64,000 bases of DNA from Anaplasma ovis str. Haibei (GCF_002214625.1 NZ_CP015994.1:434001-498000); one strand, 5' to 3'. Counted from the stretch's first letter, positions 1-10,993 are shown. Numbers and translations are program-made. Notes: generated by a model from the sequence alone, not told the origin.

Positions 1-339
1 ATAAAAATTCTCTGCAAAAACAACCTTGTGGGATCATACTACAAATGCCGTGTGCCCAACAACGAGTTTTTAGCAATTGTGTGTGCCTCAAAACAACAGC
101 TTGCAGAGCCGTGTTTGCGTGGTGGATGGGTGTGCGCTCACACACAACTTTCCTATGCCATGATGTGTGGTTCTTGTCAGTTAGGACTGCGGGGCAAGGT
201 GCGTTCGTGCTAAAATCTTGCAGCGTATACGTATTGCTGTAATAATGGCAGGCTTTTTGCCGCTATGGGTCTGCTTTTGGGCTTTAGTGCGTGGTTCCAT
301 TTGCGTCAAGGCGGTCTTGCAGTATGTATTGAGGGGCGT
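1..339. other. Leading stretch without a supported gene
   Basis: This stretch upstream of aspC has short open frames in several phases. None has a credible start context or recognisable protein. It may hold the aspC promoter, but I see no convincing -35/-10 pair. Confidence 0.5.
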
Positions 340-1527
340 ATGTTTCTAATTAGTGAGAGGCTCAGATGTGTAAAACCTTCTCCTACCTTGGAGGTCAGTA
401 GGCTTGCTGCGGAGCTTAGGTCTCAGGGGGTAGATATAATATCTCTAGGTGCTGGGGAGCCGGATTTTGATACTCCAGATCACGTAAAAGAGGCGGCAAT
501 TGCTGCAATACATGCTGGCAAGACCAAATACGCGCCGGTAGATGGTATACCTGCGCTGAAAGAGGCGGTTGTACAGAGTATTAAGTCGGACTATGGCCTC
601 ACTTACTCTACGGATCAGGTTTTAATAGGTTCCGGAGCCAAGCAGTGCATATATAATTTGTTCATGGCTACGTTAGACCCAGGTGATGAAGTTATCATAC
701 CCGCGCCATACTGGGTTTCGTATACTGACGTGGTTAGTATATCGGGTGGGAAACCCGTAGTGGTGGATTGTGGGGAGGCTTTTAAGCTCACTGCTGACCT
801 GCTCGAGGGTGCTATAACGCCAAGAACCAAGTGGCTGATAATTAACTCGCCATCTAATCCTACAGGTGTTGTTTACTCCAGGGATGATCTACGCGCCATA
901 GCAGATGTGCTACTGAAGCATCCCACGGTGCATGTAATGGCGGATGATATATACGCAAAGCTGGTCTATGACGTCGAGTTTGTGAATATTTTGCAGGTCG
1001 AGAACGCCTTGTATGACCGAGTGTTTATCGTGAACGGGGTTTCAAAATCACACGCGATGACTGGATGGCGGATAGGGTATATAGCGGGCGATGCACGAGT
1101 GATCAAGGCAATGTCTACAATACAATCTCAAAGCACGACCACCGCGAATTCAATTGCCCAGGTTGCCGCGGTCACCGCTCTATCAGGCGATAGCGACTTT
1201 TTGGACTATCGACGCAAAATATTTTCCAAAAGGCGTGACATGGTAATGCAAGCTGTAGAAGATTCTAAGGTACTGAAAGCGCAGCTCCCCCACGGAGCAT
1301 TTTACGTTTTTGTGTCATGCAAGAGGGCAGTTGGTAAGAGAGCGGGGGACTTTGTTATCGCTAATGATACGGATTTTGCAAAGTATTTGCTTCAGCATAA
1401 GGTTGCTGTCGTGCCAGGCGTAGCGTTTGGTGCACCAAACTTTTTTAGAATTTCATACGCACTGGCGGATGATGAACTGTCCCGAGCTTGTAGCAGAATA
1501 GTATCTGCCTGTGCTGCGTTGCTGTAG
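340..1527 (+). CDS. aspC: Aspartate aminotransferase (class I/II, PLP-dependent)
   Basis: It transfers the amino group between aspartate and 2-oxoglutarate in the cytosol, linking the TCA cycle to amino-acid pools. The 395-residue product has the fold-type I hallmarks: LGAGEPDFDTP near the N-terminus for substrate binding, NSPSNPTG in the middle, and the Schiff-base lysine in VSKSHAMTGWR at K236. Length matches the bacterial Ib subgroup (about 400 aa). I chose the ATG at 340, preceded by GAGGGG, over an in-frame start 75 nt upstream because family members begin close to the MFLISERL-like segment. No operon partner is visible; the next gene is convergent. Confidence 0.93.
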   Translation: MFLISERLRCVKPSPTLEVSRLAAELRSQGVDIISLGAGEPDFDTPDHVKEAAIAAIHAGKTKYAPVDGIPALKEAVVQSIKSDYGLTYSTDQVLIGSGAKQCIYNLFMATLDPGDEVIIPAPYWVSYTDVVSISGGKPVVVDCGEAFKLTADLLEGAITPRTKWLIINSPSNPTGVVYSRDDLRAIADVLLKHPTVHVMADDIYAKLVYDVEFVNILQVENALYDRVFIVNGVSKSHAMTGWRIGYIAGDARVIKAMSTIQSQSTTTANSIAQVAAVTALSGDSDFLDYRRKIFSKRRDMVMQAVEDSKVLKAQLPHGAFYVFVSCKRAVGKRAGDFVIANDTDFAKYLLQHKVAVVPGVAFGAPNFFRISYALADDELSRACSRIVSACAALL

Positions 1528-1790
1528 TGCGTGCTCGTGAGATATGCAGCGCGACTGTCGCAGATTTGCGCACGCGTCCCAGTAGACAGTGTTGGCGTAA
1601 TTGCCCACCAGCATGCGCACGTAGCGGTTAGGTGGGGGTTTCTATTTACACAAAGATTAGCCACAAGCGCTGCTATACAAACAACATGGCGACGACTCTG
1701 CCTGGGGGGCTGCCACGCGGATGCCAAACGCTTGGCTATCCACCCATGGTGAGAAATAATCCCCCTATACTTCTTATATAGCCCGCGCCG

Positions 1791-3689
1791 CTAAACTCTC
1801 TCAAGCAGCTTTTTATTAATCTTGACGCTGTACCTGTTTATGAGGTGACCAAGCAGCTGCCTCCTGATGGATGATATTGCACTGCTGACGAAGTGTGCTT
1901 GAAACTCTTTTAGCTCCTTTTCGTTGACCTGGCTTGGGGTCTTGATTTCCTTAAGTGTTGCTATAAAAATCTTGTTTGCGCTTCGATCTACCACCCCCTC
2001 GCTCACATCACCAATGCGCATTTCAAACACTTGGTCTACAAGATCCTCAGGATAATTGCTGCCACCGCCCTTTTTCCTGTTTACTCTACTGATATTCTCA
2101 CCTTTTTTTGTAACGATGCCCACAGCCTTGCTCGGACTTTCGCCCACTTTTAGTTTTGCTATCAAATCGCTAGAAATTTTGAGCATCTCACCAGCAACAA
2201 AAGCATCTTTCCACCTGTCTAGCAGCAAAGGTTTGCTCTCATCGAAAGTTCTGGCCCGTGAGGGTATTACACCTGTTACTATGACGCTAAAATACGCATT
2301 GCCAATGCTGACGAAATGTGAAGGTTTACCTACCTGAGAGGAAAACGCAAGGGCTGGTAGAGCCCCAACTATGCCCGGAAAGGATGACTCCTCCGCATAT
2401 GTGTGGCTTTTACCCGCGGGGTCCTGCCCGTTACTGTCAAAGTTCCTCAAAATACCCATAGTGGGCTTTTTGAACACGTCTGCGACTTCGGAGAATGATG
2501 TAGCACCATGGCTTATTATCTCATTAGCCTTCCTGACGCCGGCGGAAAACAACTCTCGAGCTTTCTGCTTTTTTATGCTCATTGCAACCTTTTCCTTGAG
2601 CTTTTTCAGATCTCCTGCGGAGATAGGATGCTTGTTCAAAATCTTCATGATATGCCATCCCACAACGCTGCGGAAGACCTCGCTTACCCCCCCTTTGTCG
2701 AGATTAAACACCGTGTCTCGGACCCCGACCGGCAAAAGCTCCTTGGTGACGTTCCGCAGGGTAACTTCCTCCACTGTTGTGCCTAGGTCTTTAACCACCG
2801 CTTCGAAAGTTTTTCCCGCCTTGATAGCTTTATAGGCAGCTCTTGCTTCGTTCTCACTAGGAAACACGAGATTTAAAACATCTCTCTGATCATGAAGTTC
2901 GCTGTTTTTGATTTCACTTTCCACCTCGTCATCAGAAGCTGTAACCTCCCTCAGTGCGTCATCCTCACTGATAATCATGTATTCTGCGCTTCTATACTCG
3001 GGCATAACCAGCTCGCCATTTTTGGTGCCCTCGCTGTACATTGCCTCTAAATCACTGTCGGTAGGTGTCGGAGTGTTTCCCACGGCGCTTGGTGAGATTT
3101 CTACCACGTCTGCCACGCGGGACTGCATAATGCCGCGCAGAACATCTTGCGCAAACCCGTCGTAATACTGTGAGTACACCTCACCGGACCTTGGGAAAAT
3201 ACATTCGGATAATACAAATGCCGGAAGAGAGCCGCGCACCTTTCCTATGTATGAAGCCTCAGTCATTCCTGCATCGGCCAAAAGGTCCCTAAACCTTTGT
3301 TCGTCCAACTTTCCGTTTTTGTCTTGGAACATGGGCATGTCCCCTATCAAGTCTCTGATGCTTTTATTACTTACTCGCAGGTTTAGCTCCCTCGCGAACT
3401 TTTCCAGCACCATGTCGTCAACCATCCTGCTAAGCGTCATCTCCTTAACGCCGAACCGCTGTATGTCGTCTTCAGAAAGTTTTTGACGCACCAAACTCTC
3501 TATGTACGCAAGCTCTCCTTGGTAAGCCGTGCTGTATTCCCTGAGCGATAGGCAGCTCGAACCCACTTTCGCCACACATCTGTCACTTGCGGCATTGCCA
3601 AAAGGCAGGACACTACCGAACGTTACGAACACGAAAGCGGACAACACCGCGGCGAGAACCGCGCCCACGAAAACGTTTCTGAGCCTCAT
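1791..3689 (-). CDS. PpiD/SurA-like peptidyl-prolyl isomerase, membrane anchored
   Basis: Likely a periplasmic folding factor held to the inner membrane, assisting outer-membrane and secreted proteins. The roughly 632-residue product starts with a single hydrophobic anchor (about residues 5-25). A SurA/PpiD-type helical N-terminal domain follows, with the family-like stretch SRMVDDMVLEKFARELNLRV. A parvulin-type domain lies at about residues 280-370 and ends in VVGWHIMKILNKHP. The size fits PpiD (about 620 aa) better than SurA (about 430). The start used is the internal ATG at 3689; an upstream start at 3749 would add 20 polar residues before the anchor. Catalytic activity is not certain, because PpiD parvulin domains are often inactive. 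Confidence 0.82.
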   Translation of the reverse strand: MRLRNVFVGAVLAAVLSAFVFVTFGSVLPFGNAASDRCVAKVGSSCLSLREYSTAYQGELAYIESLVRQKLSEDDIQRFGVKEMTLSRMVDDMVLEKFARELNLRVSNKSIRDLIGDMPMFQDKNGKLDEQRFRDLLADAGMTEASYIGKVRGSLPAFVLSECIFPRSGEVYSQYYDGFAQDVLRGIMQSRVADVVEISPSAVGNTPTPTDSDLEAMYSEGTKNGELVMPEYRSAEYMIISEDDALREVTASDDEVESEIKNSELHDQRDVLNLVFPSENEARAAYKAIKAGKTFEAVVKDLGTTVEEVTLRNVTKELLPVGVRDTVFNLDKGGVSEVFRSVVGWHIMKILNKHPISAGDLKKLKEKVAMSIKKQKARELFSAGVRKANEIISHGATSFSEVADVFKKPTMGILRNFDSNGQDPAGKSHTYAEESSFPGIVGALPALAFSSQVGKPSHFVSIGNAYFSVIVTGVIPSRARTFDESKPLLLDRWKDAFVAGEMLKISSDLIAKLKVGESPSKAVGIVTKKGENISRVNRKKGGGSNYPEDLVDQVFEMRIGDVSEGVVDRSANKIFIATLKEIKTPSQVNEKELKEFQAHFVSSAISSIRRQLLGHLINRYSVKINKKLLERV

Positions 3690-3865
3690 AGCAAGCCACC
3701 AGCAGACCGACCTGTCTCGAGGAATATAGCAAGCAGCGACAATCTGCAAGTTTTTTCTCGCGGCACGACTGTGAGTTATGGGGCCGTAACAGCGGCGCGC
3801 CCGCTTGCAGTTACTATATTGTAGTGGGTGTGGGCTCCCTTTTCAGTACGAGCTGTGTCTAGACC

Positions 3866-4459
3866 CTAGGTATAAGAACGAGAATAAATCGGAGTAAGCG
3901 GAGTTTCCGGCAATTTGTGCGATAGTTTGTACACAAGAAACTCAGCGGCGATTCTGGCATTTGTGCTATCAGGAATGTTGCAACAGCGAAGTGTGGTATA
4001 ACCGTCTTCAGATATTAAACTGCGTTCAGTTATGGTAGCGTCGGTAATAGGAAGCAATTTGCTGTTAAACACCTGGCTGTACGCGCGGCTGTCGTTGGGC
4101 AAATCTACGATGGATAGTATGTTTCCATCTATGGAACCGTGTTTTGATATAAGATATGCCTGGAGCTCAAGCAAGGTCACCGCATGTATGGGAATGTTTG
4201 AAACTAGCCTGAACCCCTGTAAGGCGGCGAGAGAAGCCCTCAAGCCGGTAAAGCTGCCCGGTCCAACAGTGGCCACAGTATGGGTAAGGTCAAGGTAAGT
4301 AAATCCGGAATCTGCAAGCGCAGAATCAATTAGAGACAGCAAAAACTCGGCATGCCTATTGTGCATAGGGCTAACTGCCTCAGAGAATTTTTGCCTATTT
4401 ACATCAAACACCGCAACAGCGCACTGAGCGCCGGAGGCGTCCAACGCCATCACCTTCAC
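3866..4459 (-). CDS. tsaB: tRNA threonylcarbamoyladenosine biosynthesis protein TsaB
   Basis: TsaB is the ASKHA-fold partner of TsaD in making t6A37 on ANN-decoding tRNAs. The 197-aa product has the N-terminal MALDASGAQCAVAVFD strand pair and the YeaZ-type loop VGPGSFTGLRASLAALQGF (about residues 65-83). It is slightly shorter than E. coli TsaB (231 aa), as is common in reduced genomes. Its ATG overlaps the stop of the upstream symporter gene by 4 nt (ATGA), which suggests translational coupling. The catalytic partner tsaD is in the same window at 56269-57288. Confidence 0.88.
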   Translation of the reverse strand: MKVMALDASGAQCAVAVFDVNRQKFSEAVSPMHNRHAEFLLSLIDSALADSGFTYLDLTHTVATVGPGSFTGLRASLAALQGFRLVSNIPIHAVTLLELQAYLISKHGSIDGNILSIVDLPNDSRAYSQVFNSKLLPITDATITERSLISEDGYTTLRCCNIPDSTNARIAAEFLVYKLSHKLPETPLTPIYSRSYT

Positions 4460-5652
4460 CTTCGTACTTCCACAGACAACGGCTTTTTAGCGAGCAACAG
4501 CCTATGGGCTTTTGTAAATAGTATTGCAAATGCTCCATTTCCAAAAATGTTTACAAGCGTGATTCCCGGGTCACAAAGAACGTACAACGTGGTTATGAGG
4601 GATAACATGGTAGGGGAAAAGTGTAGATACTTTTCTATTATGGGCAGCATTACTATCACCCCACCTCCGGGTACTCCCACTATTGCGAACATGGATATCA
4701 GGAAACAGAGCATGAACAAAATGGCGTCAGACGCGGTAACGTACTCCATGCTGCCGAAAGTACCTGATATTACTAGTGACATTATTATGGTGAAAAAGCA
4801 GTCTCCCAACATATGTATGTTAATCACGGCAGGTACTGCTATGTCTACGATGTCTGGGTTTGCAGAGTCTTTCTTCACCGATTTTATAATCAAAGGTAGG
4901 GAGATGAGGCTAGACATGGTAGTGAAGCCAACTAGCGCGGCAGGTACCATATTTTTGAGCATCGACACGGCTTTGCGTATAATGAAGCGCTCACCTACAC
5001 AGTAAAATAGAACGATGTATGTAGACACAGCAAGTAGCATATAGAACCCCACCTCCGCATTGTCGCGGAGCACTTGTGACAGCTGGTCGCTCTGCATTTT
5101 AAACACGAGCCCAACAATAAAAAGAGGAATAATGGGCGTGAAAATTTTCTCCAAGACAAACGCACTAATGCACGACAAAGTAGTGGCGACCTTTTCTGAT
5201 TTCTGTGGGAAAAACTTTGGTAAAATAACCCCGCACAAGAACCCTGCGATCACGGTCTTGATCGTGCTAACCAAAGGAGGGAGGTGAAACACATATGAAG
5301 GCTCTAGCCCGCCGCCTGTTGCCGCACTTTGAAGTATTACGGTTTTGCTGGTAGATGCGATGTACTTACCAACACAATACGCCGAAGATATTGATGCTGC
5401 ATTCGAGAGCATAACCATGGCAATTAGCAGCACTACTATTTTGACTGCATTGCCGCTTTGTAGCCGGCTTACTGATCGAAAAACGATACCGAACACTATA
5501 AATGGCAGTAAGAATACCAATACCTCTTTTATGGACAAACTTACCGCGTACGAAAAAGACCGAACGCCATGCGGCACAAAATCTGCGAACGTGAATGCCA
5601 GTAATGATAGTACCAGCAAAAACCCAAACCTCAGGGAGTGTTTATTGAACAT
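4456..5652 (-). CDS. Dicarboxylate/amino-acid:cation symporter (DAACS, GltP-like), copy 1
   Basis: Predicted inner-membrane uptake system for glutamate, aspartate or C4-dicarboxylates, which are key carbon sources for Anaplasmataceae. The 398-aa hydrophobic protein has the DAACS plan, with a hairpin-1-like serine segment TTMSSLISLP at about 244-253. Where characterised homologs carry the NMDGT cation-binding motif, this protein has NIHMLGD (278-284). The start is taken at the ATG at 5652; an in-frame start at 5709 would add 19 basic/aromatic residues. The stop overlaps the tsaB start. A paralog lies immediately upstream on the same strand (5817-7031). Substrate cannot be read from sequence. 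Confidence 0.85.
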   Translation of the reverse strand: MFNKHSLRFGFLLVLSLLAFTFADFVPHGVRSFSYAVSLSIKEVLVFLLPFIVFGIVFRSVSRLQSGNAVKIVVLLIAMVMLSNAASISSAYCVGKYIASTSKTVILQSAATGGGLEPSYVFHLPPLVSTIKTVIAGFLCGVILPKFFPQKSEKVATTLSCISAFVLEKIFTPIIPLFIVGLVFKMQSDQLSQVLRDNAEVGFYMLLAVSTYIVLFYCVGERFIIRKAVSMLKNMVPAALVGFTTMSSLISLPLIIKSVKKDSANPDIVDIAVPAVINIHMLGDCFFTIIMSLVISGTFGSMEYVTASDAILFMLCFLISMFAIVGVPGGGVIVMLPIIEKYLHFSPTMLSLITTLYVLCDPGITLVNIFGNGAFAILFTKAHRLLLAKKPLSVEVRR

Positions 5653-5816
5653 ATGTATCCAATCGCGCAAAAAGGTCCCGCGTCTGCGTGCAAGCCGATG
5701 CCAGCACATACGCTATTGTATGGGACTGAAGTCGCTATGGTATATCTTAAGTTTGTTCATGTAAATAAATTTTTTTAGCCATGAATCTCAATTTAGTAAT
5801 ATGAAAAAAACATTTG

Positions 5817-7031
5817 TTAGCGTGTGCGACGAGATGCATCATTCCGTTTGGGTTTTGTCTCCTGATGAAAAAGCAGGTTATGCACTCTTGCAAACAGTAC
5901 TGAGAATGCCCCATTGCCGAACACGTTTACCGCAGTGATGAGAGGATCAAGCAGAATAAAAAGTGTGGTAGCAAGAGAAAGCATGGTAGGCGAAAAATGC
6001 AAATACTGCTCGATAATTGGAAACATAAGCACTAATCCCGTCCCAGCGACTGCGGCCTCGGCAAACTTCATCAATACCACATACACCAAGAAGTGTGCGT
6101 AGTCAGAGGTTGTAACGACCTCTGTGCCAAGCGTTGCTACCAGCAGCGGCAACAACATTACAGAGACAAAACAGTCTCCAAGTAGGTGTATGTTTACGGA
6201 GCCTGGAACGGATATGTCTGCAATATGTGGGTGCTTGATGCTCTTTTTCACGGCGGCGAGCGTTACTGGCATGGTAAGCAGACTGGACATTGTGCCCAGC
6301 CCAGTAACAATCGCTGGAAGCATGTTCTTCATCGTTCCAAGGGCTTTCCGTAACGAAAAACCGCTCCCTGCAAAATACAGGAATGCGGAGTACAAAAACG
6401 CAGAAGCAAAGATGTATACCACAACTCCCGCATTGTCCTGCAAACTGGTCAGCGCCCCTTCGCTCTCCATCCTAAAGGCAGACCCTAGTATGAATATTGG
6501 AAGTACAGGTGCAAATATCCGGTCAAGAATAAAAACGCTCAAGTTGGACAACTTTTCAGATAAGATTATGGACTTTTTGCCCAATACCGCAGGGAGTATT
6601 ATCCCGCATGTGAAACCGAGCGCCAGTGCCTTTGCGCTGCTGATCAGAGATGGCAAATGGAAAGTGGTATATAGCGGCTCTAGCGCGTGTATGTTCTGTT
6701 GTATGCCTGAGATTATTGAGCGGGTTGCTGAAGCTGATAGGTAACTTCCGAGGAAATGTGCCACGGCCACCGATGCGGAATTTGACAGCGCGACCATTGC
6801 AATTAGGAGTAGTAATGTCTTTACGGCGCTATCCCCCCGCAACTTACTTGTGGAGTGAAAAACAATGCTGAAAACTACCAGTGGAAGCATGAACACCAAA
6901 ACCTCTTTGATAGAGAGGCTAGCTGCGTAGCACAGGGACTTTATCGTGTAAGGAACGTAGTCCGCAAAGCAAAATGCAGCCACCAACACCAGCAGGAGGA
7001 ACACAAGCTTGAGCGACTGAGTAATAGCCAT
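5817..7031 (-). CDS. Dicarboxylate/amino-acid:cation symporter (DAACS, GltP-like), copy 2
   Basis: This is a tandem paralog of the neighbouring symporter: about 404 aa, with the same helices, the same TMSSLLTMP hairpin segment and the same altered NIHLLGD motif. The matching N-terminal blocks (SLSIKEVLVF) and C-terminal HFSPTMLSL blocks indicate an old local duplication rather than two acquisitions. The ATG at 7031 is preferred over a TTG at 7049. The two symporters and tsaB lie head to tail and may share a transcript, although the gap of about 160 nt leaves room for a promoter. Substrate is unknown. Confidence 0.84.
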   Translation of the reverse strand: MAITQSLKLVFLLLVLVAAFCFADYVPYTIKSLCYAASLSIKEVLVFMLPLVVFSIVFHSTSKLRGDSAVKTLLLLIAMVALSNSASVAVAHFLGSYLSASATRSIISGIQQNIHALEPLYTTFHLPSLISSAKALALGFTCGIILPAVLGKKSIILSEKLSNLSVFILDRIFAPVLPIFILGSAFRMESEGALTSLQDNAGVVVYIFASAFLYSAFLYFAGSGFSLRKALGTMKNMLPAIVTGLGTMSSLLTMPVTLAAVKKSIKHPHIADISVPGSVNIHLLGDCFVSVMLLPLLVATLGTEVVTTSDYAHFLVYVVLMKFAEAAVAGTGLVLMFPIIEQYLHFSPTMLSLATTLFILLDPLITAVNVFGNGAFSVLFARVHNLLFHQETKPKRNDASRRTR

Positions 7032-7074
7032 ATGCAAAAACAGGAACAATAAACTGGGAGGTGTACCCTAAGCA

Positions 7075-7148
7075 CGCGCCCTGGACGACTCGAACGCCCG
7101 ACCTTTTGATCCGTAGTCAAATGCTCTATCCATCTGAGCTAAGGGCGC
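7075..7148 (-). tRNA. tRNA-Arg (anticodon ACG)
   Basis: The minus strand folds into a full cloverleaf of 74 nt. The acceptor stem is GCGCCCT/AGGGCGC, the D arm starts GCTCAGATGG, and the anticodon stem is TTTGA/TCAAA around loop CTACGGA. The T arm is GGGCG-TTCGAGT-CGTCC. The ACG anticodon is read as ICG after A-to-I editing and decodes CGN arginine codons. CCA is not encoded. It lies in front of the symporter genes on the same strand. Confidence 0.95.
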
Positions 7149-7457
7149 ATCTAAGCAACCGGTAGGTTATAGATTAAACGCGCTTGTGTAAACAAAATTC
7201 TTTTAGAAACTTACGTTTTTACCGGGCCTTGAATCAGCAAAAAACCAGAGATTATTGTGTAGTTGACAAACGTAGTTACTGCTTGTGGCGCTTCAGCTGC
7301 GGTGCCATGGCATGTTGTGTGTGAAGCAAGAACTCCAGAATCGATTTGTCAACAAGTTTAAATGTTTGTGTGATGCACAAAATTGTTGTTAACATTCGAC
7401 AAGAGTTGCGTCCTGCACTTCACTTTGTAGTGCGTAGAGATAGAATGTGGTGCCGAA
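7149..7457. other. Intergenic region upstream of mreC
   Basis: This 309-nt spacer separates the minus-strand tRNA-Arg from plus-strand mreC, so it should carry divergent promoters. A TTGACA-like hexamer occurs near 7263, but no good -10 follows at normal spacing. I see no gene. Confidence 0.4.
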
Positions 7458-8246
7458 TTGTTTAAGAATTTGAGGATAAAGGCCATTAAACCCGCAAGGT
7501 TTAGGTCAGTACTCTTAATTTTCTGCGGTGTTGTGTTGTACTGCACGTACCCGCTATATGAGATGAAAATTGCGCAACTACGTGCCGAAACGGCAGATTT
7601 GTGTGTTTCCGTTGCGCAGAAGGTGCAAGATGTGCTGAAGTGGCATCGCTCTAATACCGTTGTGTGTGACGGTAGCATAGCTCAAGATGAGGCCGTGGAT
7701 TCCGGTGGAGTGTTGGTTAAGATCCTCGCCAAGGAAAATGACCACTTGAAGCAGATGCTAAACTTCCTTTCCTACCACGCAGATGTCAGTTACATCACAA
7801 CGCGTGCAGTTGTTGTTTATGATGGTACCCAGGAACATGTCTTTTTACCCATAGGGCGCAGAGAGGGAATTCAGGATCAGCAGGCCGTTGTTACCAGCCA
7901 GGGGCTTATAGGCAAAACCACTGATGTAGGAGAACATAGCGCCAGAGTACTACTTATCGAGAGCAAGGATTTTCGCGTTCCGGTGATGGTTGTGGAAAGT
8001 GGTGTAAATGCCATACTGGCCGGTTCAGCCGAGGGTCTTGTACTAACCCATTTGTCTTCTAGTAATACTGAGCTTCATGACGGTGATTTGGTAATTACTA
8101 CCGGGAATGATGAAGGATTTCCTCACGGAATATACGTGGGGCATATACTGGCTCAAAAGAAGGTGGTGACGCCGGTAAACCTGAGGGAAATAGGCGTGGT
8201 AAGTGTGGTAAGTGCGAAGCACGTGCACGGCGAGGATATTGACTAG
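7458..8246 (+). CDS. mreC: Rod shape-determining protein MreC
   Basis: MreC is a bitopic periplasmic scaffold linking the MreB filament to the envelope synthesis machinery. The 262-aa product has one N-terminal hydrophobic segment (about residues 17-33) and a coiled-coil-like stretch. The MreC beta-domain follows, with LPIGRREGIQDQQAVVTSQGLIGKT-type sequence (quoted loosely), then VVESGVNAILAGS and a GDLVITTGNDEGFPHGIYVG-type C-terminal block. The start codon appears to be TTG, since no ATG or GTG is in frame nearby. mreB is next door but convergent, and mreD is not adjacent, so the usual mreBCD operon is broken up. Confidence 0.9.
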   Translation: MFKNLRIKAIKPARFRSVLLIFCGVVLYCTYPLYEMKIAQLRAETADLCVSVAQKVQDVLKWHRSNTVVCDGSIAQDEAVDSGGVLVKILAKENDHLKQMLNFLSYHADVSYITTRAVVVYDGTQEHVFLPIGRREGIQDQQAVVTSQGLIGKTTDVGEHSARVLLIESKDFRVPVMVVESGVNAILAGSAEGLVLTHLSSSNTELHDGDLVITTGNDEGFPHGIYVGHILAQKKVVTPVNLREIGVVSVVSAKHVHGEDID

Positions 8247-8378
8247 TCCAACGTACGTGGCACGGCTGCGGGCGTCATAAATGTTCAAGAGTGCTCTGCT
8301 TGTTACCGTAATTTAGAGAGAAGGCGCTGCATTCCCTTGCATATGGCACAAACCATCAGATAGTCGGGTGTGGAAGCC

Positions 8379-9599
<1,221 letters not shown>

Positions 9600-9721
9600 T
9601 CAAAAGCACGTCCTGAGTCCAAATTTTTTATGCCAATAAAGGATATTGTGTTTTTTTGCTGCGGTAAGTTGCAAAGGCTGCTAACGTATAGATCATGAGA
9701 GCTTAGCCAGGTGCGGAATAA

Positions 9722-10642
9722 TTGCAGGGTGCGAGGATAAAATATGGGTGGCTGAACGTAGATAAGCCTCTTCATATGAGTTCTGGTGGCGTGGTTGGCA
9801 GAATAAGGAGGATTCTTAATTGCAAAGTTGGCCATGCGGGTACGTTAGATCCTCTAGCAACTGGGGTATTGCCCATTGCTGTGGGTGAGGCAACGAAAAC
9901 CATACCATATGCGGTTGATGGGTTAAAGTCGTACGCAGTTACGGTACAATGGGGGTCCCAACGCTCTACTGATGATGCTGAGGGTAAGGTCATCAAGACA
10001 AGTAGCCTGAGGCCGAGTGTAGACAGCATAAAAGAGGCTCTAGGCCAGTTTGTGGGGAATATACAGCAAGTGCCTCCCGCATTTTCCGCGGTTAGGGTGC
10101 GGGGAGTGAGGGCGTATCATCTTGCAAGAAGGGGGGAGGCTGTTTCGCTGCCGCCCAAGGAGGTATGCATAATAAGCATAGACTTGCTATCAGTGGATGA
10201 AGAAAGAAACACCGCGAATTTCCTGATTATATGCGAAAAGGGAGTGTACATTCGCTCATTCGCGCGCGATCTAGGCATATCCCTCGGGTGTTTGGGATAT
10301 GTTTCCTCTTTGCGGAGGAAGAGTGTGGGGTTTTTCTCAGAAGAAAATTCCGTAACGTTAGACAGATTAGAGGCATTGGTGAATGCTGATTCTTTGGACG
10401 AAGTGCTACTTCCGATATCGTGCGTTATGGGAGATGCCCTTCTAAAGCTATGCGTAGATGCGGAAGTAGCGGAGATTGTGAAAAAGGGACAAAGCGTGAG
10501 TCTACGGCGTACAAGCTTAAATGGCTTGTATGCCGCTGAGAATTATGATATGTGTTACCTAAGCCGGGTGGGTGGCGTTCCTGTCGCTGTCTGCAAGGTT
10601 GTAAATGGCACCGCTAGGCCGGTGCGTGTTTTTGATGTCTAA
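9722..10642 (+). CDS. truB: tRNA pseudouridine(55) synthase TruB
   Basis: TruB isomerises U55 in the T loop of all tRNAs. The 306-aa product has WLNVDKPLHMSSGGVV at the start and the catalytic loop GHAGTLDPLATGVLPI, with nucleophile D43. The KSYAVTVQWG and VYIRSFARDLG blocks are also family-typical. The start is TTG at 9722; no ATG precedes the conserved KP motif in frame. It begins a plus-strand run truB-rpsO-pnp, a common bacterial arrangement for translation and RNA turnover genes. The stop lies 38 nt before rpsO. Confidence 0.93.
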   Translation: MQGARIKYGWLNVDKPLHMSSGGVVGRIRRILNCKVGHAGTLDPLATGVLPIAVGEATKTIPYAVDGLKSYAVTVQWGSQRSTDDAEGKVIKTSSLRPSVDSIKEALGQFVGNIQQVPPAFSAVRVRGVRAYHLARRGEAVSLPPKEVCIISIDLLSVDEERNTANFLIICEKGVYIRSFARDLGISLGCLGYVSSLRRKSVGFFSEENSVTLDRLEALVNADSLDEVLLPISCVMGDALLKLCVDAEVAEIVKKGQSVSLRRTSLNGLYAAENYDMCYLSRVGGVPVAVCKVVNGTARPVRVFDV

Positions 10643-10680
10643 AGTTCTTTATGTAGCCGAGAGGAGGACCTTGCGTTTTT

Positions 10681-10962
10681 ATGTCTATTACACCTACTAG
10701 AAAATCTGAATTGATCTCCGAGTACAAGGTTAAAGATGGGGATACGGGTTCCGCGTATGTACAATGCGCCATTCTCTCGGAAAGGATACGCAATCTGACT
10801 GAGCACTTGAAGGTGCACAAGAAGGATTTTCACTGCAGGCGCGGCCTCATGGTGCTTGTTTGTAAGAGGCGCAAGGGGCTTCAATATATCAGGAACAAAT
10901 ATGGGAATGATGCGTATCTGGACTTAGTCAAGAAGCTTGGCATAAGAGATGTATTTCATTGA
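10681..10962 (+). CDS. rpsO: 30S ribosomal protein S15
   Basis: S15 is a primary binder of 16S rRNA helix 22 and nucleates assembly of the 30S central domain. The 93-residue product has the family pattern: a helical N-terminus, then SAYVQCAILSERIRNLTEHLK (quoted in part), then KDFHCRRGLMVLVCKRRKGL and a final LGIRD. Length fits S15 (88-93 aa). It sits between truB and pnp, as in many bacteria. Confidence 0.95.
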   Translation: MSITPTRKSELISEYKVKDGDTGSAYVQCAILSERIRNLTEHLKVHKKDFHCRRGLMVLVCKRRKGLQYIRNKYGNDAYLDLVKKLGIRDVFH

Positions 10963-10975
10963 TGTTGTTGTTTGT

Positions 10976-10993
10976 GCGCTGTAAGCGCTTTTT
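10976..10993 (+). terminator. Possible attenuator/terminator hairpin between rpsO and pnp
   Basis: GCGCT-GTA-AGCGC followed by five T residues lies just after rpsO and before pnp. The stem is only 5 bp, so termination would be partial at best. E. coli also has a terminator and RNase III site between rpsO and pnp, so a processing or attenuation role is plausible. Confidence 0.4.

Noticed and set aside
1392-1752. Overlapping frames on both strands between aspC and the PpiD-like gene
   Set aside because: Neither has a plausible start or composition; the spacer lies between convergent genes and needs no promoter.
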